Made by a program: the position numbers and the translations under genes. 13,559 nt of DNA from JBHHYN01 sp046757565 (GTDB lineage: Bacteria > Pseudomonadota > Gammaproteobacteria > Eutrophobiales > Eutrophobiaceae). Below are positions 1-8,900 of the stretch, piece after piece (the first letter of the stretch is position 1; each line of letters opens with the position of its first letter). The notes under the pieces are model-generated. The model ran no database searches. It worked only from the letters and a program-made list of their open reading frames with translations, and was not told the DNA's origin. Where the stretch lies: contig JBHHYN010000078.1 in assembly GCA_046757565.1 (NCBI GenBank), positions 1 through 13,559 of the forward strand, in the 5' to 3' direction.

Positions 1-49
1 ATGACGGGCTACTGTTTATATATCAACCCACAGATTCTGCTGAAGACCC
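1..49 (-). repeat. Partial copy of the MITE-like element, cut by the window edge
   Basis: Read on the minus strand from position 49, these 49 bases are identical to the first 49 bases of the complete element at 11843-12000, starting GGGTCTTCAGCAG. The rest lies outside the window. The adjoining bases 50-57 (ATAAATAT) are AT-rich, like the 8-bp target duplication of the complete copy, and would be the expected duplication here. It cannot be told whether this is a short MITE or the end of a full insertion sequence. Confidence 0.85.
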
Positions 50-155
50 ATAAATATTTGATTCCCTACAGAGGCACAGAGATAGTAAAAGTTAACAATA
101 ACGAACTAAATTCTCGGGGGGGGCTTGCCCCTGGAGTTGGATAGCGATAATAGAT

Positions 156-377
156 ATGAATAACCATGACACTGAAACTCGGTCGCTTGCAGTCGAGCTG
201 TTGATAAATTTTCAACGTTATGGGCAACACCGCATTAACAGGGTAAGTGGCGCTTTAATACTGGAACGTCTGATTCCCTATATACACTAACGTGGCGTCT
301 CTCTTAGCCGTGGTGATGAGAATATGGATGTTCCGGTCAATGATTCACCAATCCGCTCTGTTCACTACCTGGAGTAG
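156..377 (+). pseudogene. Short broken reading frame upstream of ybhG, unrecognised
   Basis: An ATG at 156 opens a 44-codon frame (begins MNNHDTETRSLAVELL) ending at TAA 288-290. The same frame then stays open for another 28 codons to TAG 375-377 (contains RGVSLSRGDENMDVPV). The composition reads like protein on both sides of the TAA, and one C-to-T change (CAA to TAA) would account for the break. There is no good Shine-Dalgarno sequence before the ATG, and I recognise no family. It could be a decayed small gene, a 44-residue small protein, or chance. Apart from the mobile-element end and a run of eight G at 116-123, I see nothing else before the exporter operon. No TetR-type regulator, such as E. 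coli uses for this operon, lies here. Confidence 0.27.
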
Positions 378-398
378 TGCGGTCTGTTTCAATGTCTT

Positions 399-405
399 GA
401 GGTGA
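399..405 (+). promoter_or_regulatory. Strong Shine-Dalgarno site that sets the ybhG start
   Basis: GAGGTGA at 399-405 is a 7-base match to the complement of the 16S rRNA 3' end. It lies 8 bases before TTG 414. A GTG at 402 is in frame but falls inside this site and has no ribosome binding site of its own. Confidence 0.6.
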
Positions 406-413
406 TTAATAAA

Positions 414-1451
414 TTGGGGTACGGAAAAAAACTAGTTGTGTTACTCGTGTTGCTGCTCGGCAGTTATGTCCTGTGGTGGTCCAGGCAGAATGACACAAAT
501 ATCGCCGGCCTGGACCGGATCGTCCTGTATGGGAATGCCGATATCCGCGAGGTTGAGTTGTCCTTCAAAGACAGTGAGCGCATTGCCCATATGTGGGTCC
601 AGGAGGGTAACAGCGTCAGTCGTGGTGATCTCCTGGCCGATCTGGAAACAGAGCGGATGGTGTATGAACGGGACCGTGTACGGGCCATTGTTGAGATGAA
701 AAAACAGGTGTTGAAACGGCTCGAGACCGGCAGCCGGCCTCAGGAAATCCGCAAGGCCCAGGCGGACGTGGAGGCGGCGCAGGCTGAACTTGCCGATGCC
801 AGGCGCACCTATGAACGGGTCCGGGACCTGGTCAAAAAGGGACACGCCAGCCCGCAGGAGCTGGATAATACAGATGCCTCATCAAAAACTGCTGCGGCAC
901 ACCTGAAAGCAGCCAGGGAGGCACTGGGTCTGGTCCTTGAGGGGCCTCGTGCCGAGGACATCGCCGCTGCGCGGGCGGACCTGGAGGGTTATCAGGCGGA
1001 GCTGGGACTTGCCGAGCAGAAGCTGACCGACGCCAGGCTGCTGGCACCGAATGACGGGGTGATCCGCGATCGCATCCTGGAGCCGGGCGATATGGCCTCA
1101 CCTGAGAGGCCGGTTTTCACACTGGCGATTACCAGTCCACTCTGGATACGGGCCTACCTTGATGAACCGTTGCTGGGCAGGGTGAAACCGGGGATGGCGG
1201 CGTACGTTACCACAGACAGTTTCCCCGGCAAGAGCTATCCAGGCTGGGTAGGCTATATTTCACCGACTGCGGAATTCACCCCCAAGTCTGTTGAGACCGG
1301 GGAAGTCCGCACCCACCTTGTCTATCAGATCCGGGTATACGTCTGTAATCCTGAAGGGGAATTACGTCTCGGTATGCCGGCCACGGTCACCATCTCCCTC
1401 ATCAATAATCATGCGCCTGTGCAGAACGGGCAGCGCTGTAGCGGAGAGTGA
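414..1451 (+). CDS. ybhG: Periplasmic adaptor (membrane fusion protein, HlyD family) of a YbhGFSR-type ABC exporter
   Basis: This protein links inner-membrane ABC permeases to the periplasm and probably to an outer-membrane channel. From the TTG start it has 345 residues: an N-terminal membrane anchor (about 6-22), a first lipoyl half with LYGNADIREVELSF, a long alpha-hairpin coiled coil rich in Ala, Glu and Arg (about 75-205), a second lipoyl half with LLAPNDGVIRDRILEPGD, and a beta-barrel region. The segment SPTAEFTPKSVET (283-295) closely matches E. coli YbhG as I remember it. TTG 414 is preferred because a GAGGTGA site sits 8 bases upstream; GTG 402 is the alternative. Its stop codon overlaps the next gene's ATG (TGATG). 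E. coli YbhG is somewhat shorter (about 330). The transported substrate cannot be read from the sequence. Confidence 0.88.
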   Translation: MGYGKKLVVLLVLLLGSYVLWWSRQNDTNIAGLDRIVLYGNADIREVELSFKDSERIAHMWVQEGNSVSRGDLLADLETERMVYERDRVRAIVEMKKQVLKRLETGSRPQEIRKAQADVEAAQAELADARRTYERVRDLVKKGHASPQELDNTDASSKTAAAHLKAAREALGLVLEGPRAEDIAAARADLEGYQAELGLAEQKLTDARLLAPNDGVIRDRILEPGDMASPERPVFTLAITSPLWIRAYLDEPLLGRVKPGMAAYVTTDSFPGKSYPGWVGYISPTAEFTPKSVETGEVRTHLVYQIRVYVCNPEGELRLGMPATVTISLINNHAPVQNGQRCSGE

Positions 1452-3241
1452 TGGCTGCGGCAGCGTCGCCGGGTTTCAGCACACGAGATAGTGTCCTCAC
1501 CTTTGATGAGGTTACCCGGTCCTTTGTAGCCGGTGAACGCCGGGTCACCGCGTTAAACAACGTCAATCTACAGCTTAAGTCAGGGCGCATTACCGGCTTG
1601 ATCGGACCTGACGGCGCCGGTAAAACCACACTGATGCGGCTTGCGGCAGCACTGCTTCTGCCTGATTCCGGCAAAATCACCGTACTCGACCAGGATACCC
1701 GGCAGCAGGCCCTGGCCGTGCAGTCCAGCGTAGGTTACATGCCCCAGCAATTTGGTCTGTACGAAGACCTTACCGTGATGGAAAATCTGGATCTCTACGC
1801 GGACTTGCAAGGTGTTCCCGTACCGCTTCGCCAGGCTCGCTATAGCGAACTGATGCAAATGACCGGCTTGGAGCCATTCACGCAACGGCAGGCGGGCCGG
1901 CTATCCGGTGGGATGAAACAGAAACTCGGTCTGGCGTGTACCCTGATTCACCCACCTCGCCTGTTGCTGCTGGATGAGCCGACAGTCGGGGTAGATCCCG
2001 TTTCACGCCGGGAACTTTGGGCGATCATCAGCCGTTTCATCTCGGAAGAGGGCACCACCGTCTTCATGAGTACCGGTTATCTGGATGAAGCGGAGCGCTG
2101 TAATGAACTGGTGTTATTACATCAGGGACAGATAATCGATCACGGCAGGCCGGAGGCATTCAACCGGCAGATGGCGGGCCGCACCTATCGGTTGAGTGCA
2201 AGCGGTATGCGCCCGAGGCAATTACAACAACGCCTGGCCAGACTGGAGGGTGTGGTGGATACCGTAATACAGGGAGGGCATGTGCGGACGGTGATGCAGG
2301 CCGGGGCTTCCCGGCCCCCTGTGGCCGGACAACTCTCCCTGGAGCCCCGACAACTGCGCATCGAGCCGGTGGTGCCCCGCTTCGAGGACAGCTTCGTGGC
2401 GTTATTGAGCAACCGGGAAAAACACTGGCACCACGCTACGGCCGGCCTGGAAGCGCGCGCCAGTGCCGGGCCGGAGGCGTCAGCAAGCGAACAACCCGTC
2501 ATTGAGGTGCAGGGTCTGTGCCGCCGGTTCGGAGATTTTTATGCGGTCAATGAGATCAGCTTTGAGGTCTGCCGGGGGGAGATATTCGGCTTGCTGGGGG
2601 CCAACGGTGCAGGCAAGACGACCACATTTCGTATGCTGTGCGGCCTGTTGCCGCTAAGCAGCGGTCAGGTCTGTGTCGCCAGCGTGGATCTGCGCCAGGC
2701 GGCTGCCACGGCTCGGGCACGGATTGGCTACATGGCGCAACGGTTTGCCTTGTACGGAAACCTCTCGGTCAATCAGAACCTACGATTTTTTGCCCGTGCC
2801 TACGGGCTATCCAGGCGGCGGGAGAGGGAGCGCATCGACTGGGCGATTGAACATTTTCAACTGGCTGAGGTACTGGCGACCAACAGCGGCAGTCTGTCGC
2901 TGGGCTATAAACAGCGGCTGGCGATGGCCTGCGCCCTCATGCATGAACCTGAAATACTGTTCCTGGATGAACCGACTTCCGGAGTGGATCCGCTGACCCG
3001 GCGTGATTTTTGGGGGCAGATCAACGCCCTTGCCGAGCAAGGGGTGACCGTCCTGGTGACGACCCATTTCATGGAGGAAGCAGAGTACTGCGATCGCCTC
3101 ATCATCATGTCGGAGGGCCGTATTCTCAGTGAAGGGACATCGGCCTCGATTAAACTGGCGGCGCGCAGCGATCGCTGCCCGGAACCGACCATGGAAGATG
3201 CCTTTATCACCCTTATTGGTGCGCCGGTGCTTGCCGCATGA
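1451..3241 (+). CDS. ybhF: Tandem ABC ATPase of the YbhGFSR exporter
   Basis: About 596 residues form two fused nucleotide-binding domains that power the exporter. Domain 1 has Walker A GPDGAGKT (52-59), signature LSGGMKQ (151-157) and Walker B LLLLDEP. Its H-loop position reads STG instead of STH. Domain 2 has Walker A GANGAGKT (383-390), a degenerate signature LSLGYKQ (482-488), Walker B ILFLDEP and a normal H-loop TTH. E. coli YbhF, as recalled, has the same asymmetry (STS in domain 1, PLGFKQ in domain 2), which supports orthology rather than decay. ATG 1451 overlaps the ybhG stop and has GGAG four bases upstream; GTG 1448 is the alternative. The gene ends in an ATGA overlap with an in-frame ATG upstream of ybhS, so the subunits are probably translated together. 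E. coli work has linked this transporter to drug and cation efflux. Confidence 0.93.
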   Translation: MAAAASPGFSTRDSVLTFDEVTRSFVAGERRVTALNNVNLQLKSGRITGLIGPDGAGKTTLMRLAAALLLPDSGKITVLDQDTRQQALAVQSSVGYMPQQFGLYEDLTVMENLDLYADLQGVPVPLRQARYSELMQMTGLEPFTQRQAGRLSGGMKQKLGLACTLIHPPRLLLLDEPTVGVDPVSRRELWAIISRFISEEGTTVFMSTGYLDEAERCNELVLLHQGQIIDHGRPEAFNRQMAGRTYRLSASGMRPRQLQQRLARLEGVVDTVIQGGHVRTVMQAGASRPPVAGQLSLEPRQLRIEPVVPRFEDSFVALLSNREKHWHHATAGLEARASAGPEASASEQPVIEVQGLCRRFGDFYAVNEISFEVCRGEIFGLLGANGAGKTTTFRMLCGLLPLSSGQVCVASVDLRQAAATARARIGYMAQRFALYGNLSVNQNLRFFARAYGLSRRRERERIDWAIEHFQLAEVLATNSGSLSLGYKQRLAMACALMHEPEILFLDEPTSGVDPLTRRDFWGQINALAEQGVTVLVTTHFMEEAEYCDRLIIMSEGRILSEGTSASIKLAARSDRCPEPTMEDAFITLIGAPVLAA

Positions 3242-3291
3242 ACAGAGAGTCACCACAGGCTCCGGGAGCAACTGCCCGGGGAGGCAGGTCA

Positions 3292-4398
3292 ATGCGGTTG
3301 CGGGGGATCGTGCGCAAGGAGTTTCTCCAGATCATGCGGGACCCGAGTAGTATCTCCATCGCTTTTCTGCTGCCGGTTCTGCTTCTGTTGATTTTCGGTT
3401 TTGGGGTATCACTGGACGCCCGCCACATTCCCGTTGCCCTGGTAATCGAGCAACCGTCCGCCGATGCGGCCGACTTTACCGGCGGTTTCTATCGCTCCCC
3501 TTATTTCGCGCCCAGGCCCATGAACTCCTTCAACGCCGCGCAACAGGCGCTGGCAGCGCGGGATGTCAAGGCCATCGTCTATTTGCAAAATGATTTTGCC
3601 CAGCGGCTGCAGCAGGACGGTGATGCACCGATCCAGTTGATCGTCAATGGTGTCGATGCCAACACAGCGCGCCTGATTACCGGTTATTTACAGGGACTCT
3701 GGATCAAGTGGATTACCCAGAGGGCGGAGCGCAGGCAGGAGGTGCTGCAGGTGCCCGTGACCATGGTGGAACGGGTCTGGTTTAACAGTGAAGTGAAGAG
3801 CCGTAATTTTCTCGTGCCCGGCCTGATTGCGGTGGTGATGACATTGATTGGCGCCCTGCTTACGGCCATGGTCATTGCCCGCGAATGGGAACGGGGCACG
3901 ATGGAAGCGCTGATGGTCACGCCCATCGCCATGGGTGAGATCCTGCTCGGCAAACTGCTGCCATATTTCGTGCTCGGCGCCGGCGGCATGGCCCTGTCCG
4001 TATTCATGGCTGTCTGGGTCTTCCATGTTCCATTGCGAGGTGCCATGTGGCTGCTGTTTCTTGCGGGATCACTGTTTCTGCTGGTAGCACTGGGTATGGG
4101 ACTGCTGATATCCACCATTGCGCGCAGCCAGTTTGTCGCGGGACAGGTAGCCATCGTGGTCACTTTCCTGCCTGCGTTCATACTCTCCGGTTTTATCTTC
4201 GATATAGAGAGCATGCCGCCGTTTCTCCAGGCCGTGACTCATTTGATTCCGGCGCGCTACTTTGTCTCCATTCTGCAATCGATCTTTCTGGCCGGTAATA
4301 TCTGGTCTGTCATGGTTCCCAATATGCTGGGGTTGCTCATCATGGCGCTTGTTTTTATCGGACTCAGCAGGAGGAAGTCGCGCAAGCGGCTTGATTGA
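3292..4398 (+). CDS. ybhS: ABC-2 type permease of the YbhGFSR exporter
   Basis: This inner-membrane permease has 368 residues from ATG 3292. It has one N-terminal membrane segment (about 22-42), a large extracytoplasmic domain, then five hydrophobic segments near 173-196, 221-244, 251-273, 286-303 and 339-357. This is the usual ABC-2 (DUF3533/YhgE-like) layout. The coupling-loop motif AREWERGTMEALMVTP (about 196-211) and the C-terminal IPARYFVSILQSIFLAGN match E. coli YbhS closely. ATG 3238, which overlaps the ybhF stop as ATGA, would add 18 residues. I prefer 3292 because GGGGAGG lies 7 bases upstream and the resulting N-terminus aligns with the E. coli protein just before RDPSS. It should pair with YbhR to form the membrane pore; the substrate is unknown. 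Confidence 0.92.
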   Translation: MRLRGIVRKEFLQIMRDPSSISIAFLLPVLLLLIFGFGVSLDARHIPVALVIEQPSADAADFTGGFYRSPYFAPRPMNSFNAAQQALAARDVKAIVYLQNDFAQRLQQDGDAPIQLIVNGVDANTARLITGYLQGLWIKWITQRAERRQEVLQVPVTMVERVWFNSEVKSRNFLVPGLIAVVMTLIGALLTAMVIAREWERGTMEALMVTPIAMGEILLGKLLPYFVLGAGGMALSVFMAVWVFHVPLRGAMWLLFLAGSLFLLVALGMGLLISTIARSQFVAGQVAIVVTFLPAFILSGFIFDIESMPPFLQAVTHLIPARYFVSILQSIFLAGNIWSVMVPNMLGLLIMALVFIGLSRRKSRKRLD

Positions 4399-4403
4399 CA
4401 GTT

Positions 4404-5513
4404 ATGTTGCGGCGCCTCTTCGCTCTCATCGTCAAGGAGTTTCTGGCCTTGCTAAAAGACCCGAGAAGCCGCTTCGTGATCGTTGTCCCGCCCCTGGTAC
4501 AGCTCCTGATTTTCAGCTACGCGGCGACCTTCGACCTGAATAATATTCCACTGGCGATCTATAACGAAGATTCAGGGGCCCCCGCACGTACCCTTGTCAA
4601 GGCGTTTGCGGGTTCGCGTAATTTCAAACTCGTTGCGGTGCTGCGAAACTCGGAAGAGATGGCGCCGCTTATCGATAACAAACGTGTTCTGACACTCATC
4701 CACATTGGCCCGAAATTCAGCGATACCATTTACCGCAACCGGATGGCTCCGCTACAGGTGATTGTTGATGGCCGCAACTCAAACACCGCCTTGATTGCCC
4801 TCAACTACGTGCGCACCATTATCCAGACATTCAATTTCACATGGATGGCGCAGCACGGCAAGCAGTTGCCCCCCGCGCAGCTTGAAGTACGTGCCTGGTT
4901 CAATTCTAACCTGGAGAGCCAGTGGTTTATTGTTCCGGGGATCGTGGGGTTGATGTCCCTGGTGGTGACTATCCTGGTATCGGCCCTGTCGGTTGCCAGG
5001 GAACGGGAGCAGGGCACCTTCGATCAACTGCTGGTGACACCGTACACGCCGCTGGAGATCCTTATCGGCAAGGCGTTACCGGGATTCATCATTGGCATCG
5101 TGGAGGTGAGTTTGATCATTGCCGTAGCCATCTACTGGTTCGAAGTGCCTATGCGGGGCAACTTCCTGACCCTGTATACCGGCATCGCGCTGTTCATGCT
5201 GTCCGCTATCGGTATCGGTCTCATGATTTCCTCACTATCCGTTACCCAGCAGCAGGGACTGCTCGGCGCTTTTCTGTTCATTGTCCCGGCTATCGTGTTG
5301 TCCGGGTTTGCGACCCCGATTGCCAACATGCCACCCATAGTCCAGGACATGACGCTACTGAATCCGATGCGATACTTTCTGATCATATTGCGCGGGGTTT
5401 TCCTGGAGGGGGCCTCCTTTAAACTGTTGATCCCTCAGTTTTGGCCCCTGGCAATCACCGGTGTTACGACACTTTCAGCCGCCGCATGGCTGTTTCGCAG
5501 ACGCCTCTATTGA
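4404..5513 (+). CDS. ybhR: Second ABC-2 type permease of the YbhGFSR exporter
   Basis: This permease has 369 residues from ATG 4404, close to E. coli YbhR (368). It repeats the YbhS design: an N-terminal membrane segment, a periplasmic domain containing VIVDGRNSNTA, and a C-terminal bundle of membrane segments. The coupling-loop motif AREREQGTFDQLLVTP is at about 198-213 and the late motif NPMRYFLIILRGVFLEG follows near the end. The start lies five bases after the ybhS stop. No clear Shine-Dalgarno site is close, so initiation probably depends on coupling with ybhS. TTG 4395, overlapping the ybhS stop, is a weaker alternative. It is the last gene of the operon; no convincing terminator follows. 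Confidence 0.92.
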   Translation: MLRRLFALIVKEFLALLKDPRSRFVIVVPPLVQLLIFSYAATFDLNNIPLAIYNEDSGAPARTLVKAFAGSRNFKLVAVLRNSEEMAPLIDNKRVLTLIHIGPKFSDTIYRNRMAPLQVIVDGRNSNTALIALNYVRTIIQTFNFTWMAQHGKQLPPAQLEVRAWFNSNLESQWFIVPGIVGLMSLVVTILVSALSVAREREQGTFDQLLVTPYTPLEILIGKALPGFIIGIVEVSLIIAVAIYWFEVPMRGNFLTLYTGIALFMLSAIGIGLMISSLSVTQQQGLLGAFLFIVPAIVLSGFATPIANMPPIVQDMTLLNPMRYFLIILRGVFLEGASFKLLIPQFWPLAITGVTTLSAAAWLFRRRLY

Positions 5514-5533
5514 CTTCCCTGTACCTCTATTAT

Positions 5534-5565
<32 letters not shown>

Positions 5566-5597
5566 TCCGGGATAGATATCCAGCTTGAGCAAAGAAT

Positions 5598-5795
5598 CTA
5601 CCTCCTGTCGGACTTAGGATCCTCTACTATAAAAAAGCTGGATTTGGCCATCTTTTCCGCTACCGGGTACGAGCTTCCCAGTACAGTATCATCGAGGTTG
5701 TTGCTCACCTGTTGCAGGTTCAGGACGTTGTATTCCCGGCGCATGCTGAACCCCTCGGTACCGTTGGCCACCGGGTTATAGTGGGCGATCTCATA
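5598..5795 (-). pseudogene. C-terminal coding remnant of an unrecognised protein
   Basis: On the minus strand, 65 codons run from 5795 to a TAG at 5598-5600. The peptide includes HYNPVANGTEGFSMRREYN and NLQQVSNNLDDTVLG. Third codon positions are strongly G/C over the first two thirds, as in neighbouring genes, and the peptide looks more like protein than either plus-strand frame. There is no start codon at its 5' end. The frame breaks at an in-frame TAG (5796-5798), where an AAGTTAT direct repeat begins, suggesting the 5' part of the gene was lost. I do not recognise the family. The rest of 5514-5960 shows only a weak AT-rich palindrome at 5538-5553 and a possible TATAAT box. Confidence 0.4.
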
Positions 5796-5857
5796 CTAAG
5801 TTATTAAGTTATCAGTGTCCCCTAATCCACTGGCGAACGTGCTCTCAGTGAGTCATC

Positions 5858-5863
5858 TATAAT
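5858..5863 (+). promoter_or_regulatory. Possible -10 box upstream of putA
   Basis: A perfect TATAAT lies at 5858-5863, about 100 bases before putA. No good -35 hexamer stands 16-18 bases upstream (the bases there read like GAACGT). This is at best an activator-dependent or weak promoter, and may be chance. Confidence 0.25.
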
Positions 5864-5960
5864 GGTATGTAGATGGGGGATTGTAGCTAATGAAGATACT
5901 GCAAGACGTGGAATATTAGTTGAACTATTGACTATTTACCGGCTGTTTCTGAAGTTATAG

Positions 5961-8900
5961 ATGATTTCTGATACTCCCCTCTCTGCCACCATTGCACACT
6001 CATCGCTAGCGGAATCCGAGATTGATCGATTTTATCTTGCCGGGGAGCGCGAAGCGGTCGATGCACTGTTAAAGCTGGCCCGGATCGGGCCACAACAGGC
6101 CGCAGAAGTGCATGCTACCGCCAGGGAACTGGTTGCTGCAGTACGTACGCGGCGCAAACAGGCCGGTGGCCTGAGCGCATTTCTGCGGGAGTATGACCTC
6201 TCGTCCCATGAGGGTGTCGTTTTGATGTGCCTCGCCGAGGCCCTGCTCCGCATTCCGGACCGCAGGACAATGGATGAGTTGATCGCCGATAAGCTTACCA
6301 GTGCCGATTGGCAGCGCCATTTGGGCGAAAGCGACTCCCTGTTTGTCAACGCTTCCACCTGGGCATTGATGCTCACCGGCAAGCTCATCAGGCCTGATAG
6401 TGATGTCCTGCACAATCCGGGCGAATTCCTGGCAAATGTTGTGGCCCGACTGGAGGAGCCGGTGGTCCGTTCCGCCCTGAAAACTGCAATGGCCATTATG
6501 GGCCAGCAGTTCATTATGGGTGCTACCATCGAACAGGCCCTGGCGCGGGCCTCGGAAAAAAACGGCAGTGCTCTGCGCTATACCTACGACATGCTGGGCG
6601 AAGCAGCGTTGACACGGCAGGCCGCAGACGCTTATCAGGATGCCTATGCTCACGCTATTGAAGCCATCGCCGAACTGTCGGAACCTTCCCTGCCCCTGTG
6701 GCAACGTCCCGGCATCTCCGTAAAACTCTCTGCGCTGTGCCCGCGATTCGATTACACGCAACAGCAGCGGGCTGTGCCGGAACTCGGTAAACGGCTACTC
6801 ACCCTCGCCTGCCTGGCAAAAAAGCAGGGTATTGGTTTGACCATCGATGCAGAGGAGACGGACCGGCTGCAAATGACCCTGTCGGTTTTCAAAGATGTCT
6901 TCACTTCACCATTGCTCGGAGACTGGCCGGGTATGGGACTGGCGGTACAGGCCTACCAGAAGCGCGGCCTTTACGTCATTACCTGGCTGGATAAGCTGGC
7001 AACGGCTGCCGGCAGGATGATCCCGGTACGGCTGGTGAAAGGCGCTTATTGGGACATGGAGATCAAGCGCGCCCAGGAACAGGGATTGAAGGAGTATCCC
7101 GTATTTACCCGCAAGTGCAACACGGATGTCTCCTACCTTGCCTGTGCGCGGATGCTACTGGATCAGTACGACCGTTTGTATCCACAATTTGCCACACACA
7201 ATGCCCATACCGTGGCGTATATTTATCACACCGCCGGCGCTAAACATTACGAATTTCAGCGTCTGCACGGTATGGGAGAAGAGCTGTATGCGGAGGTGAT
7301 GGCTAGAGAGAAGTTCAATCTCCCCTGCCGCGTCTACGCGCCGGTGGGGGCCTATGACGACCTGTTACCGTATCTGGTGCGGCGTCTGCTGGAGAACGGC
7401 GCCAATACCTCATTCATTAATCAGGCGCTGCACGAGGACACGGATATTGAGGAGATTATTGCCGATCCGGTGGCCGCCGTGTTGAATCTGGGGGAGAAAA
7501 TTCATCATCCCAACATTCCCCTGCCAGCGCAGTTATTTACCGGAAAACGGCTTAACTCCAGCGGTGTTAATTTCGCCGATCCCCATGAACGAACGCCTCT
7601 GCTGGAAGCAATGACAGGCGTTTTGGACAATGGATGGGAGGCGAGGCCCCACATAAACGGCGAAACGTTTTCCGGCCAACGGCACGAGGTCCGTGATCCG
7701 GCTGACAGGACCTCGATCATAGGGCATGTGGACTATGCGGACGTGGCGGCCATCCGCAAGGCCATTGATGTAGCGGCCGCTGCCTGGCCCGGCTGGAATG
7801 ATATCCCTGCAGGCAGGCGTGCAACCATGTTGGAGCGGGCCGCGGATCTGTATGAGAAACACCGGGCGGAACTCATGGCGTTGTGCGTGCGGGAAGCCGG
7901 TAAAACCTTCATGGACAGCCACGCCGAGGTCAGGGAAGCCGTAGATTTCCTGCGTTACTATGCGGCCGGTTGCCGTGACTATTTCACTGAACCGCTGGAT
8001 CTGCCCGGAACGGCCGGTGAGAGCAATCACCTCTATTTACAGGGCCGCGGTCTGTTTCTCTGCATCAGTCCCTGGAATTTTCCGGTGGCTATTTATACGG
8101 GACAAATTGCCGCGGCGCTGGCCGCCGGCAACAGCGTCATTGCCAAACCGGCGGAGCAGACCTCTCTGGTCGCTGAACGCGCTACACAACTGCTGTATGA
8201 AGCGGGCATACCACCTCCTGTCTTGAATTTTCTGCCCGGTGACGGGGAGATAATCGGACAGACTACCCTGCCCGATCCCCGTATCGCCGGTGTGGCCTTC
8301 ACCGGCTCGACCGATACGGCACAGCGGATCAATCGATTGCTTGCCCGGCGCAATGGACCGCTGGCGACCGTGATTGCCGAAACGGGGGGCCAGAACGTCA
8401 TGATCGCTGACAGCTCCGCCCTGCCCGAGCAGCTGGTCAAGGATGCTGTTTTGTCCGCCTTCAACAGCGCCGGACAACGCTGTTCTGCCTTGCGTGTTCT
8501 TTATCTACAGGAGGAGATCGCACCCAGGGTAATCGGGTTATTGAGGGGTTGTATGAAGGAACTGGTTATCGGCGACCCGATGGATCTGACGACCGACATC
8601 GGCCCCGTGATCGATGCAGACGCGAAACAGCGGCTTGAACAACACGTCGATGCGATCAGCCGACACGGCAAGCTGCTGCACCGCTGCAAGCTTCCCAGGG
8701 GGACTGCCAAAGGCACATTCTTTGCTCCGGTGCTCATCGAGATCGAACGCCTCGCTCAGTTACACCAGGAAGTGTTCGGCCCGGTACTGCATATCATTAT
8801 CTATGCTGCGGCCGATCTGCCTCGAATCATCGATGATATCAATACATCAGGATACGGTCTGACGTTGGGGATACACAGCCGCATCGAAAGCCGTGCCGAA

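Noticed and set aside
116..131. G8 tract with GGGGC-TT-GCCCC complementarity as a structured element
   Set aside because: The two-base loop is too tight for a good hairpin, and the run of eight G may even be a sequencing-length uncertainty.
3684..4214. 176-codon minus-strand frame opposite ybhS
   Set aside because: Low-complexity Ser/Thr/Met-rich translation opposite a clear permease.
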